Shown here piece after piece: positions 37,110 to 45,606 of a stretch of DNA of 64,000 nt; positions within the stretch are counted from its first letter, which is position 1, and each line of letters starts with the position of its first letter. Origin of the DNA: Rhodococcus sp. 4CII (GTDB lineage: Bacteria > Actinomycetota > Actinomycetes > Mycobacteriales > Mycobacteriaceae); the NCBI RefSeq assembly GCF_014256275.1, contig NZ_JACCFE010000002.1, positions 6,056,001 to 6,120,000 on the forward strand, given 5' to 3'. The notes under the pieces were generated by a model, which was not told where the DNA came from, made no database searches, and saw only the letters and a list, made by a program, of their open reading frames with translations. Made by a program: the position numbers and the translations under genes.

Positions 37110-38959
37110 TGCCGCAACTACTCCGGGTCGCGACCGCGGGCAGCGTCGACGACGGCAAGTCCACCCTCATCGGCCGGTTGCTCTACGACTCGAAGGCGAT
37201 CTTCGAGGATCAGCTCGAAGCGGTCGAGCGGACCAGTCGCGAACGCGGCGACGAGCACGCCGATCTGGCACTGCTCACCGACGGTCTGCGCGCCGAACGC
37301 GAGCAGGGCATCACCATCGACGTCGCTCACCGCTACTTCGCCACACCGCACCGCAAGTTCATCATCGCGGACACGCCGGGCCACGAGCAGTACACGCGGA
37401 ACATGGTGACCGGGGCGTCGACCGCCGACCTCGCCCTGATCCTCGTCGACGCCCGCAAGGGAATCCTGGAGCAGACGCGGCGGCACGCCTTCATCGCCAG
37501 CCTCCTCGGGATTCCCCACCTCGTGCTGTGCGTCAACAAGATGGACCTCGTCGGGTGGTCCGAGGAGCGGTTCGAGGAGATCAAGGAGGAGTTCCGGCAG
37601 TTCGCGATCAAACTGGAGGTCCACGACCTCACGTTCGTCCCGGTGTCGGCGCTGCGCGGCGACAACATCGCCCAACGCACGGTCAACATGCCGTGGTACG
37701 AGGGCGCGTCGCTGCTGCACTACCTCGAGCAGGTGCACGTGGCCTCCGACCGCAACCTCATCGACGCGCGGTTCCCGGTGCAGTACGTGGTTCGCCCGCA
37801 GCGCCAGACCGATTCGGCTTTGCACGATTTCCGCGGCTACGCAGGCACGGTCGCGAGCGGCGTGTTCAAACCGGGCGACGAGGTGGTGGCGCTGCCCTCG
37901 GGTTTCATCACGACGGTCAGTGCCATCTGGGGTCCCGGGGGTACCCGCCTGGACGAGGCGTTCGCGCCGTCGGCGGTGTGCATACAGCTGGCCGACCAGC
38001 TGGACGTGAGCCGCGGAGACGTCCTGTGCCGCCCCAACAACCGTCCCCTCGTCGGGCAGGAACTCGACGCGATGGTCTGCTGGTTCAGCGAACACTCCGC
38101 GCTCACACCGGACGCGCGGTACACGCTGCTGCACACCACCCGCGCGACCAGGGCAACCGTCGAGCGGCTCGACTACCGGCTCGACGTCAACACCCTGCAC
38201 CGTGACGAGTCCGCACAATCGCTCTCACTCAACGAGATCGGCCGCATTCAGCTGAAGACGGCGCAGCCGCTGATGTTCGATCCCTATCGCCGCAACCACG
38301 TGACGGGCAGTTTCATCCTCGTCGACGAGTCGACCCACAACACCGTGGCCGCGGGCATGATCACCGGGCCGACGCTGTCGCGTTCGAAGGTGGTGTGGCA
38401 TGCGGCAGCCGTGTCGCGCGAGGAGCGGGCCTCCCGGGGTCGCACCGTGTGGCTGACCGGACTGTCTGCGTCGGGAAAGTCGACGGTCGCCGTGGAACTC
38501 GAGCGACGACTGGTCGCGTCCGGGGTGCCCGCCTACCGCCTCGACGGCGACAATCTGCGCCACGGTCTCAACGCCGACCTCGGTTTCAGCGCGACGGACC
38601 GCGCCGAGAACGTCCGCCGCGTCGGCGCCGTGGCCGGGCTGCTGGCCGACTCGGGGGTGGTCGCGATCGCCTCGCTGATCAGCCCCTACCGCGCCGACCG
38701 GGACCGGGTCCGGGAACTGCACCGGGCTGCCGGGATCGACTTCGTCGAGGTGTTCGTCGACACGCCGGTGGAACAGTGCGAGGCGCGGGATCCCAAAGGC
38801 ATGTACGCGAAAGCGCGTGCGGGGGAGATCTCCGGATTCACCGGGGTCGACGATCCGTACGAGGCCCCCGAGAACGCCGAACTCGTCCTCCGGCCCGAGG
38901 ACGGCACGCCGACCGAACAAGCCGAGAAAATTATGGAATTGTTGAGACGTGACTACTGA
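37109..38959 (+). CDS. cysNC: Sulfate adenylyltransferase subunit 1 / adenylylsulfate kinase
   Basis: A 616-residue fusion. The N-terminal EF-Tu-like GTPase has GSVDDGKST (about residues 11-19), DTPGHEQY and NKMD. The C-terminal APS kinase begins near residue 445 with GLSASGKST. The fused product takes sulfate all the way to PAPS, the sulfate donor for sulfotransferases. Both domains look complete. The gene overlaps cysD by 1 base and the next gene by 11 bases, so the four-gene operon is tightly coupled. Confidence 0.94.
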   Translation: MPQLLRVATAGSVDDGKSTLIGRLLYDSKAIFEDQLEAVERTSRERGDEHADLALLTDGLRAEREQGITIDVAHRYFATPHRKFIIADTPGHEQYTRNMVTGASTADLALILVDARKGILEQTRRHAFIASLLGIPHLVLCVNKMDLVGWSEERFEEIKEEFRQFAIKLEVHDLTFVPVSALRGDNIAQRTVNMPWYEGASLLHYLEQVHVASDRNLIDARFPVQYVVRPQRQTDSALHDFRGYAGTVASGVFKPGDEVVALPSGFITTVSAIWGPGGTRLDEAFAPSAVCIQLADQLDVSRGDVLCRPNNRPLVGQELDAMVCWFSEHSALTPDARYTLLHTTRATRATVERLDYRLDVNTLHRDESAQSLSLNEIGRIQLKTAQPLMFDPYRRNHVTGSFILVDESTHNTVAAGMITGPTLSRSKVVWHAAAVSREERASRGRTVWLTGLSASGKSTVAVELERRLVASGVPAYRLDGDNLRHGLNADLGFSATDRAENVRRVGAVAGLLADSGVVAIASLISPYRADRDRVRELHRAAGIDFVEVFVDTPVEQCEARDPKGMYAKARAGEISGFTGVDDPYEAPENAELVLRPEDGTPTEQAEKIMELLRRDY

Positions 38960-40079
38960 CGCGCGACTCGCGGCCGACATCGCCTCCGGCGCCGGTGCCC
39001 TCCTGCTGGACATCCGCACCGCTGGACTCGGATCGGCGGACGGTCGCGAACTGGGTAGGCGCGGCGACGTCGCCGCCGACGCGTTCATTCTCGGCAAGCT
39101 CTCCGCGGAGCGACCGGACGACGCGGTCCTCTCGGAGGAGTCGGCCGACGACCGGTCGCGGTTGGAGAGCGCGAGAGTGTGGATCATCGATCCCCTCGAC
39201 GGTTCCAAGGAGTACGGCCTGCCGGGGCATTCGGACTGGGCCGTGCACGTCGCGCTGTGGGAACGCGGTCGCGGCATCACGGCGGCCGCGGTCGCGCAAC
39301 CGGCGCTGGGAGCCGTGTATGCCAGCGACGACGACAGTCACGCGGTGCACGCCGAGCAGCTCCCGGCACGCCCGCGTATCGTGGTGAGCGCCAGCAGGCC
39401 GCCGGCCTTCGTCGACGCCGTCGCGACCGAGATCGGTGCCGAGGTCTCCACCATGGGTTCGGCGGGCGCGAAGGCGATGGCCGTGCTCCGCGGAGACGTG
39501 GACGCCTACGTCCACGCGGGCGGCCAATGGGAATGGGACTCGGCCGCACCGGTCGGCGTCGCGATGGCGGCGGGTCTGCACTGCTCGCGGATCGACGGAA
39601 CACCGTTGGACTACAACGAATCCCACCCCTACCTGCCCGACCTCCTGATCTGCCGGCCGGAGTTGGCGCAGCCCCTGCTGGCCGCGATCGCGAAGCACGC
39701 CACCGACACCGCCGACAGCGGCCGGGTCGCGATGGCCCGCGCCTACATCGACGCCCTGGTCAGTCACGACGCCACCAAGGTGCGTCTGGCGGACACCGCG
39801 TGGCGGGTGGAGAACGGTCAGCGCACCGGCGAATCGGGGGCCTTCATCCGGGACGAACTCGAGAATGGCCTGCAGTACCAGGCCATCCAGGCCGTCCGCG
39901 ATCTCTCCTTCCACGAGTGGGGCGACAATGTCGTGGCCCGGTTCCTGCTCGATCTCGGGGCCACCCCCACCGAGGTGACCTCCGTTCGGATCACCGAGCA
40001 CTTCGACATCCCGGCGGGGGCTATCCACTCCGTCATGGCCATCGTCGAACCGTCCTCGATCGAAAGGGAGAACCGATGA
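38949..40079 (+). CDS. cysQ: CysQ-like PAP phosphatase fused to a C-terminal NTF2/DUF8021-like domain
   Basis: 376 residues, against about 250-270 for ordinary CysQ. Residues 1 to about 253 are inositol-monophosphatase-like: LSEES, WIIDPLDGSKEYG and GQWEWDSAAPVGVA supply the metal-binding acids. This part dephosphorylates PAP, the by-product of sulfotransferases, to AMP. Residues about 258-370 (RVAMARAYIDALVSHD, NGLQYQAIQAVRDLSFHEW, ITEHFDIPAGAIHSVMAIVEP) look like a small alpha+beta domain of the NTF2/DUF8021 type. That assignment is tentative. The reading frame is continuous. GTG start within the end of cysNC. Confidence 0.82.
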   Translation: MTTDARLAADIASGAGALLLDIRTAGLGSADGRELGRRGDVAADAFILGKLSAERPDDAVLSEESADDRSRLESARVWIIDPLDGSKEYGLPGHSDWAVHVALWERGRGITAAAVAQPALGAVYASDDDSHAVHAEQLPARPRIVVSASRPPAFVDAVATEIGAEVSTMGSAGAKAMAVLRGDVDAYVHAGGQWEWDSAAPVGVAMAAGLHCSRIDGTPLDYNESHPYLPDLLICRPELAQPLLAAIAKHATDTADSGRVAMARAYIDALVSHDATKVRLADTAWRVENGQRTGESGAFIRDELENGLQYQAIQAVRDLSFHEWGDNVVARFLLDLGATPTEVTSVRITEHFDIPAGAIHSVMAIVEPSSIERENR

Positions 40080-40477
40080 CCCCGGATGAGTTGGTCACCC
40101 AATTCTGCGCCGAGTGGATCGAGCCCGATCCGGCGAAGATCGCCGGATATTTCGCGGAAGACGCCATTTACCACAACATTCCGATGGAGCCGGTGATCGG
40201 GAGGGACGCGATTCGTGAGTTCATCGCCGGTTTCATCGTGGCCTTCGGCGGCATCGACTTCCGGGTGCACCGGCAGGTCACCGACGGCGGGCAGAGCCCC
40301 AACGCCGACGAGTCGAGTGGTGTGGTGATGAACGAACGGATCGACGTGTTCACCCTGAACGGCACCGTCGTCGAGTTGCCCGTCGTCGGCGTCTTCGAGA
40401 TCACCGGCGGCAAGATCACCACGTGGCGCGACTACTTCGACATGGCGCCGATCCAGGCCGCGGCCGGCGGACAGTAA
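40076..40477 (+). CDS. Limonene-1,2-epoxide hydrolase-like protein
   Basis: 133 residues with an NTF2-like fold: FAEDAIYHNIPMEPVIGRDAI near the start and FEITGGKITTWRDYFDM at the end, the pattern of the limonene-epoxide hydrolase family. The catalytic acid-arginine set is plausible: Asp/Arg in GRDAIRE and WRDYFD. Mycobacterial relatives act on sterol or fatty epoxides. It overlaps the CysQ fusion stop by 4 bases, so it belongs to the PAPS operon. Confidence 0.8.
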   Translation: MTPDELVTQFCAEWIEPDPAKIAGYFAEDAIYHNIPMEPVIGRDAIREFIAGFIVAFGGIDFRVHRQVTDGGQSPNADESSGVVMNERIDVFTLNGTVVELPVVGVFEITGGKITTWRDYFDMAPIQAAAGGQ

Positions 40478-40484
40478 CGCCAAT

Positions 40485-40503
40485 GTTGACGTCAGGTTCA
40501 AGT
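40485..40503 (-). promoter_or_regulatory. Shared motif, copy A (before the lactonase gene)
   Basis: Read on the minus strand: ACTTGAACCTGACGTCAAC. Its first 14 bases match copy C at 13 of 14 positions. It overlaps a likely -35 (TTGACG, 40486-40491) with a -10-like TACGCT 18 bases on. The motif is in the reverse sense relative to the gene it precedes, which favours an operator over a plain promoter element. Confidence 0.5.
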
Positions 40504-40560
40504 TGGTTCTACGCTGAACCGGGGGTATGACGACCGTCACATCCGGAGAGGCGAGCCTGC

Positions 40561-41553
40561 ATGAGCCAGATCAACACGGTCCGCGGACCGATCGACAGCG
40601 CCGAACTCGGACGCACCTACATGCACGAGCACGTGTTCGTGCTGACCCCCGACATGCAGCAGAACTACCCCGACGAGTGGGGGAGCGAGAACGAGCGCGT
40701 CGCCGACGCCGTCACCAAATTGCGGGCGCTGGCCGAGCAGGGTGTGCGAACGATCGTCGATCCCACCGTCGTGGGACTCGGGCGGTACATTCCGCGCATC
40801 CAGCGGGTCGCCGAACAGCTTCCCGAGCTGAACATCGTTGCCGCGACAGGGCTCTACACCTACGACGACGTGCCGTTCTTCTTCCACTACCGGGGTCCGG
40901 CGCTCGACGCGATGGTGGGTACCGCGGTCCCCGACCCGATGGTCGACATGTTCGTCAAGGACATCGAGGAGGGGATCGCCGACACGGGGGTCCGCGCGGG
41001 CCTGCTCAAGTGCGCGATCGACCATCAGGGGCTCACGCCGGGGGTCGAGCGGGTGATGCGGGCGGTCGCGAAGGCGCACCGTCGCACCGGTGTTCCCGTC
41101 ACCGTGCACACCCACCCCGGCAGCGAGGCAGGGTGGCACGTCAAGCGGGTGATGTGCGACGAAGAGGGGGTGCGGCCCGACCGGATCGTGCTCGGCCACA
41201 GCGGCGACAGCACCGACGTCGAGCACCTGACCAGCCTCGCCGAGGCGGGATTCGTCCTCGGAATGGACCGGTTCGGCATCAACCTCGAGACCACGTTCGA
41301 AGCGCGCGCCGACACGCTCGTCGAGATGTGCCGCCGCGGGTTCGCGGGGCAGATGGTCCTGTCGCAGGACGCCTCCTGCTACATCGACTGGATCGACCCC
41401 GCCCTGATGGCGGCCCTGCCGCAGTGGCACTACCTGCACATCGAGAACGACGTGCTGCCCCACGTCCGGGAGCGGGGTGTCACCGAGAAAATGATCACCG
41501 AGATGCTCGTCGAGGTGCCCCGTCGATACTTCGAGAACGTCGGCACCTACTGA
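40561..41553 (+). CDS. Phosphotriesterase-family hydrolase, probably lactonase-like
   Basis: A 330-residue TIM-barrel binuclear metal hydrolase. Metal-site residues in order: HEH in YMHEHVFV, the bridging lysine in GLLKCAIDH, histidines in TVHTHPGS and LGHSGDS, and aspartate in LSQDASCYID. Many bacterial members without phosphotriester activity are lactonases. It is followed 1 base later by a TetR gene, so the regulator is co-transcribed. The gene shares an upstream motif with the MHS transporter and the acyl-CoA cluster. Confidence 0.85.
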   Translation: MSQINTVRGPIDSAELGRTYMHEHVFVLTPDMQQNYPDEWGSENERVADAVTKLRALAEQGVRTIVDPTVVGLGRYIPRIQRVAEQLPELNIVAATGLYTYDDVPFFFHYRGPALDAMVGTAVPDPMVDMFVKDIEEGIADTGVRAGLLKCAIDHQGLTPGVERVMRAVAKAHRRTGVPVTVHTHPGSEAGWHVKRVMCDEEGVRPDRIVLGHSGDSTDVEHLTSLAEAGFVLGMDRFGINLETTFEARADTLVEMCRRGFAGQMVLSQDASCYIDWIDPALMAALPQWHYLHIENDVLPHVRERGVTEKMITEMLVEVPRRYFENVGTY

Positions 41554-41554
41554 C

Positions 41555-42208
41555 ATGTCGCGCCCGCGAATCGCACCGACGGCACCCGTCACGGCCCGGG
41601 GCGTCCGTACCCGCGACCGCCTCGTCGCCGCTGCGAGGGTGGTATTCGAGCGGGACGGATACCTCGACGCCCGCCTGGTCGACATCAGCAAGGAAGCCGG
41701 ACTCTCGACCGGCTCCTTCTACACCTACTTCACCGGCAAGGAGGAGGTGTTCGCCGCGGTCGTGGAGGTGACGCAGAACGACCTGCTGCATCCCGGGATG
41801 GAGCGGGTCGAGGACGAGGGCGACGTGCACGCGGTGGTGGAGGCCAGCATCCGGGCATACCTGCACGCGTGCCGCCGGAATGCGCGACTGCTGGCCCTGC
41901 TCGAACAGGTCGCGCACGTCGACCCCGCCTTCCGTGATCTGGAGCGCTCCCGGGACGAGACCTTCTTCCTGCGTAACGCGCGAGCGATCGCCGATCTGCA
42001 GGACCGCGGTCTCGCCGACGCGTCGCTCGATCCGATGCTGACGTCGAAGGCGTTGTCCGCCATGGTCGGAAGGACCGCCTACGGCTACTTCGTCGGGCCG
42101 CCCAGCGAGCGGAGAACGCTCACGTTCGAGCAGTTGACCGCGGGGCTCGCGCGGATGTGGACGAACGCGCTGCGCGTCCCGGACCGCGTCCGAGATGCCC
42201 CTCAGTAA
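41555..42208 (+). CDS. TetR-family regulator co-transcribed with the lactonase
   Basis: 217 residues. Helix-turn-helix RLVDISKEAGLSTGSFYTYFTGKEEVF near residues 33-60. The ligand domain is unassigned. It begins 1 base after the lactonase stop. It overlaps the convergent TetR gene by 7 bases. It is a natural candidate for the factor that binds the shared ACTTGAA motif, at least at the lactonase promoter. Confidence 0.87.
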   Translation: MSRPRIAPTAPVTARGVRTRDRLVAAARVVFERDGYLDARLVDISKEAGLSTGSFYTYFTGKEEVFAAVVEVTQNDLLHPGMERVEDEGDVHAVVEASIRAYLHACRRNARLLALLEQVAHVDPAFRDLERSRDETFFLRNARAIADLQDRGLADASLDPMLTSKALSAMVGRTAYGYFVGPPSERRTLTFEQLTAGLARMWTNALRVPDRVRDAPQ

Positions 42209-42828
42209 CCGGGCGCGTGGAGGATGCGCAGGACGAGATCGGCGTTGATGTCGCCCAGTTCCGCCGGCGTGAATTCGCCGTCGGGGCTGTACCACCGGCA
42301 GATGTCGACCGCGAGCGACATGATCGCCAGGACTGCGACGCGCGGGTCGGGGATCAGGAACACCCCCTGATCGATCCCGTTCTTCACCTCGCGCATCGCG
42401 GCGACCCGGATCTGGAGGCGGGTCTCGGCCACCACCTCGTGATGTTCGGGGCTCAGATGCCTGCTCTCGTACTGCGCGATGCGTGCCCGCCGAAAATTCC
42501 GGGCATGCATGACGCTGAACTCCCGAACCAGTGCCCGGACGCGGTCGATCGGGTCGGTGAACGGTGCGACTGCGCTCAGCACCAGAGCGAGGGCGCGCTC
42601 GTTCGATCGGCGCACCAGTTGGAAGAGCAGATCCTCCTTGGACGGGAAGTGCACGTACATCGCGGAGGGGCTCATCCCTGCCATCGTGGAGATGTCCCTC
42701 GTGCGGGTGGCTTCGAAACCCTTGTCGGAGAACAGCGTCGTTGCCGCGAGGAGCAGGCGTTCCTCGGATGTCGGCGGGCCCGGGGTCGGCTCCTCGGTCG
42801 CGGACGCGTCGTCTCGCAGTTCGGTCAT
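42202..42828 (-). CDS. TetR-family transcriptional regulator
   Basis: 208 residues with the DNA-binding segment RTRDISTMAGMSPSAMYVHFPSKEDLLF. It is divergent from the MHS transporter gene; the 192-base gap contains a copy of the shared motif. It probably controls the transporter and may be autoregulated. It is not closely alike in sequence to the neighbouring TetR at 41555. Confidence 0.87.
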   Translation of the reverse strand: MTELRDDASATEEPTPGPPTSEERLLLAATTLFSDKGFEATRTRDISTMAGMSPSAMYVHFPSKEDLLFQLVRRSNERALALVLSAVAPFTDPIDRVRALVREFSVMHARNFRRARIAQYESRHLSPEHHEVVAETRLQIRVAAMREVKNGIDQGVFLIPDPRVAVLAIMSLAVDICRWYSPDGEFTPAELGDINADLVLRILHAPGY

Positions 42829-42945
42829 CGGTGGTCCTCTCCGCCGAATCGAGCTTGGTCCGTGTCGGCGGGATTCGGCAAGATCAATCCCCTCGAGTGA
42901 TTGACATCACACCGCTATTCAAACACACTAAGCAAGCGCTCACTG

Positions 42946-42964
42946 ACTTGAAGTTGGCGTCATG
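42946..42964 (+). promoter_or_regulatory. Shared motif, copy B (before the MHS transporter)
   Basis: ACTTGAAGTTGGCGTCATG. Twelve of the first 14 bases match copy C, and GCGTC agrees with copy A. It lies 57 bases before the transporter ATG and 118 bases from the divergent TetR gene. Confidence 0.48.
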
Positions 42965-43020
42965 TTCTGAAAAATCTCGTTCCCACGTCCACACGCAGAC
43001 CTATCTCGAGGAGTGATCGG

Positions 43021-44385
43021 ATGACTACATCCGCGGTGCAGCCGAGTAAGGACACAGCCGTCTCACGCACGCGTGCACATCGGAAACTGCTTGCGGCGGG
43101 ACTCGTCGGCAGCTCGATCGAGTGGTACGACTTCTTCCTGTACGGAACCGCTGCGGCACTGGTCTTTCCCCACGTCTTCTTCCCCGACTCGTCGGCGTTG
43201 GTGGGTACCCTGCTCTCGTTCAGCACCTTCTGGGCCGGTTTCGTCGCACGCCCGCTCGGTGGCCTCGTCGCCGGTCACTTCGGCGACAAGTACGGCCGCA
43301 AACCGGCCGTCGTCACCTGCCTGCTGTTCATGGGACTCGCGACGTTCCTCATCGGGTGCCTTCCCGGCGCCGCGACGATCGGCGTCGCGGCCCCGATCCT
43401 GCTGGTCGTCCTGCGGTTCGTCCAGGGCATCGCCTGCGGCGGCCAATGGGGTGGGATCGTGCTGCTGCTCACGGAGTCGGCGAGCCCCAAACGCAGGGGA
43501 TTCTCCGGCACATTCGGGCAGATGGGCGTCTCGTTCGGCGTCCTGCTCGGCAACCTCGTGTTCCTCGGCGCCACCGCGGCCATCTCGAACGAGGCGTTCC
43601 TCAGCTGGGGATGGCGCATCCCGTTCTTCGCCAGCGCACTCCTGTTCCCGGTCGTGCTCTACATCCAGACCAAGGTCGAGGACACTCCCGAATTCCGGGA
43701 CCTGCAGGAGCAGGCGCAGAAGAAGAACGAGACCGTCGTCCGCGCACCGCTGACCCAGGCGATCAAGGACCACTGGCGCAAGATCCTGCTCGGCTGCGGA
43801 CTGCTCGCGGCGACCAATTCCCTGTTCTACATTTCCATCGCCGGGGTGCTCAGCTACGGCACCGCGGAACTGGGGATGAAACGCAACGACCTGCTCGCGA
43901 TCTCGCTGCTCAGCGCCGCACTCACCGTCGGTGTCGTCCTGTGGTCCGGGCACATGTCCGACAAGATCGGACGCCGCCCGATGATCCTGATCGGTGCGGC
44001 GATGATCATCGTGTGGGCGTTCCCCTACTTCTGGCTGATCAACACCCGGAACCTGCTGCTGTTCTTCGTCGCCGTCACGGTCGGCAGCGTGTTCCAGTCC
44101 ATGACGTACGGGCCGATCGCCGCGTACATGGGTGAACTGTTCGCTCCCAACGTGCGGTATTCGGCGGCGTCGCTCGCTTACCAACTGGCGGCGATCACGG
44201 TGAGCGGCGGTACCCCGTTCATCATGACCGCGCTGATCGCCCAGACCGGCACCACCACGTTCGTCGCCGTCTTCGTCGCGCTGATGGGACTGGTCACGCT
44301 CCTGTGCGCGTGGAAGCTCCGCGAGACCAATACCGCCGAGGTCCGGAACGATCCCGCCGCCGTACCCGGCGCCCAGTTCTACTAG
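43021..44385 (+). CDS. MHS-family metabolite:proton symporter
   Basis: 454 residues with 12 hydrophobic helices. The start GSSIEWYDFFLYGTAAAL and the loop motif GHFGDKYGRKP are hallmarks of the metabolite:H+ symporter group (ShiA/ProP/KgtP-like). It imports an organic acid or similar compound. The ATG has an AGGAG site. Its last about 90 bases overlap the convergent hemerythrin/SRPBCC gene. Substrate is unknown; linkage suggests an acid fed to the acyl-CoA genes downstream. Confidence 0.88.
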   Translation: MTTSAVQPSKDTAVSRTRAHRKLLAAGLVGSSIEWYDFFLYGTAAALVFPHVFFPDSSALVGTLLSFSTFWAGFVARPLGGLVAGHFGDKYGRKPAVVTCLLFMGLATFLIGCLPGAATIGVAAPILLVVLRFVQGIACGGQWGGIVLLLTESASPKRRGFSGTFGQMGVSFGVLLGNLVFLGATAAISNEAFLSWGWRIPFFASALLFPVVLYIQTKVEDTPEFRDLQEQAQKKNETVVRAPLTQAIKDHWRKILLGCGLLAATNSLFYISIAGVLSYGTAELGMKRNDLLAISLLSAALTVGVVLWSGHMSDKIGRRPMILIGAAMIIVWAFPYFWLINTRNLLLFFVAVTVGSVFQSMTYGPIAAYMGELFAPNVRYSAASLAYQLAAITVSGGTPFIMTALIAQTGTTTFVAVFVALMGLVTLLCAWKLRETNTAEVRNDPAAVPGAQFY

Positions 44386-45577
44386 ACGGTCCCGGCGCCG
44401 CCGAACCCGACACGAGTGTGCCGTCGCGTGCCTGCCGTCGCAGCGCCTCCAGATTCTGCCGCATCTGCGGCCGCATGTCCTGGTGCTGCGGCTGCAGGCG
44501 CGTGTAGAGCGACAGCAGCGGGCGGTAGGGCAGTACGTCGATCCGATACGCATGCGTCACCAGGGTCCCGTCGCCGTCGGCCCGGAAGGTGTACGACCAG
44601 GTGGTCGAGTCGTGGTACAGCGGGTTTCGCCGATCGGACACCGTGTGGAATTCGAACTTTTCGCCCGGATCGGCGGCGGTCACCTCGCACACCCGGGACC
44701 ATCGCGCGTGGTGCGCGCGGTTGTGCCCCCGGAATCGGGCGCCCACGGTGCCCGGCGATCGTCCCGGGAGCCACGCGCAGCTGCGGCACTCGGGGCTACG
44801 TTCGCTGATCCGGGTGACATCGGCGACCGCGTCGTACAGCGGCCGGGCCGGGACGCCGATCCACAGTTCCGCCGAGCCCTCGGTGCGCAGCGGTCGACGG
44901 AGCCGCGGGCTGACGTCGACGTCGGCGCCCCACCGGGCGGCGCACGCCCGCCGATACGGCTGTTCGAACACATGGAGCAACATGAACCGGGTGGCGGGAC
45001 CGACCTTGCGCACGGTGACGTCGTAGTCTTCCCGGTCGACGCCGTCGACGATCCAGTGAGCTTCGATCCCCAGCTCGCGCTTGGTCTTCGAGGCGACGAA
45101 CACCCGCTGTTCCACGTCGTCCCACTGACGGCGAGTCAGGGTTCGGGCGACGACCGGCATCATCTCGTCCTCCTCACGCTGCAGATGCGGCAGCAGAACC
45201 CGTTCGAGAGCGGTGAGGGCATCCGAAAGGTCTTCTCGGGCATCCGGATGCGCACGATATTCGATCGCCGCGGCGGTAACCCGCTCCATCTCGCGGTCGA
45301 TTCGCGCATGGTCGGTCTCCATCGCGTCGAGAAGTGCCCCGGCGCCCGGGTTCAACTTTCGGACCAGCGGCCACAGCCCGCGGTCCTCACCGCTGTGGTG
45401 CAGGTGCAGGAAATGCATCATCCACACCAGATGATCGGCGAGGGCGACCCGTTGGCGCTGCGCGGGCGGAGGTGCTGTGCGCAATACCGGTGCAGCGCGA
45501 GCGAGATCGCGGCGCAGCGCGTTGTGCACGATGCGCATGATGCGCGTGTCGGCGGGAGGGGGAGTGTCGGTTGTCAT
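44294..45577 (-). CDS. Hemerythrin-like/SRPBCC two-domain protein
   Basis: 427 residues. Residues about 10-150 form a hemerythrin-like four-helix bundle: HLHHSGEDRGLWP, MMPVV and HLQREEDEMMP give the iron-ligand histidines and acids. Residues about 245-390 look like an SRPBCC (polyketide cyclase) domain (GSAELWIGVPARPLYDAVADVTRI through LVTHAYRID). The last about 35 residues are Arg-rich and overlap the convergent transporter gene by 92 bases, so the natural stop may have been lost. Role unknown: a di-iron sensor joined to a hydrophobic-ligand pocket is possible. Confidence 0.72.
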   Translation of the reverse strand: MTTDTPPPADTRIMRIVHNALRRDLARAAPVLRTAPPPAQRQRVALADHLVWMMHFLHLHHSGEDRGLWPLVRKLNPGAGALLDAMETDHARIDREMERVTAAAIEYRAHPDAREDLSDALTALERVLLPHLQREEDEMMPVVARTLTRRQWDDVEQRVFVASKTKRELGIEAHWIVDGVDREDYDVTVRKVGPATRFMLLHVFEQPYRRACAARWGADVDVSPRLRRPLRTEGSAELWIGVPARPLYDAVADVTRISERSPECRSCAWLPGRSPGTVGARFRGHNRAHHARWSRVCEVTAADPGEKFEFHTVSDRRNPLYHDSTTWSYTFRADGDGTLVTHAYRIDVLPYRPLLSLYTRLQPQHQDMRPQMRQNLEALRRQARDGTLVSGSAAPGPSSRTGRRVRRRDRSGPRRYWSRGASTRTGA

Positions 45578-45606
45578 GACCTACTCCAGACAATGGTGCC
45601 CTGGTG

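Noticed and set aside
36192..38959. cysD-cysNC as an ordinary sulfate assimilation operon
   Set aside because: No PAPS/APS reductase, sulfite reductase or sulfate transporter gene is near; the linked CysQ and sulfotransferase fit sulfonation better. Assimilation use cannot be fully excluded.
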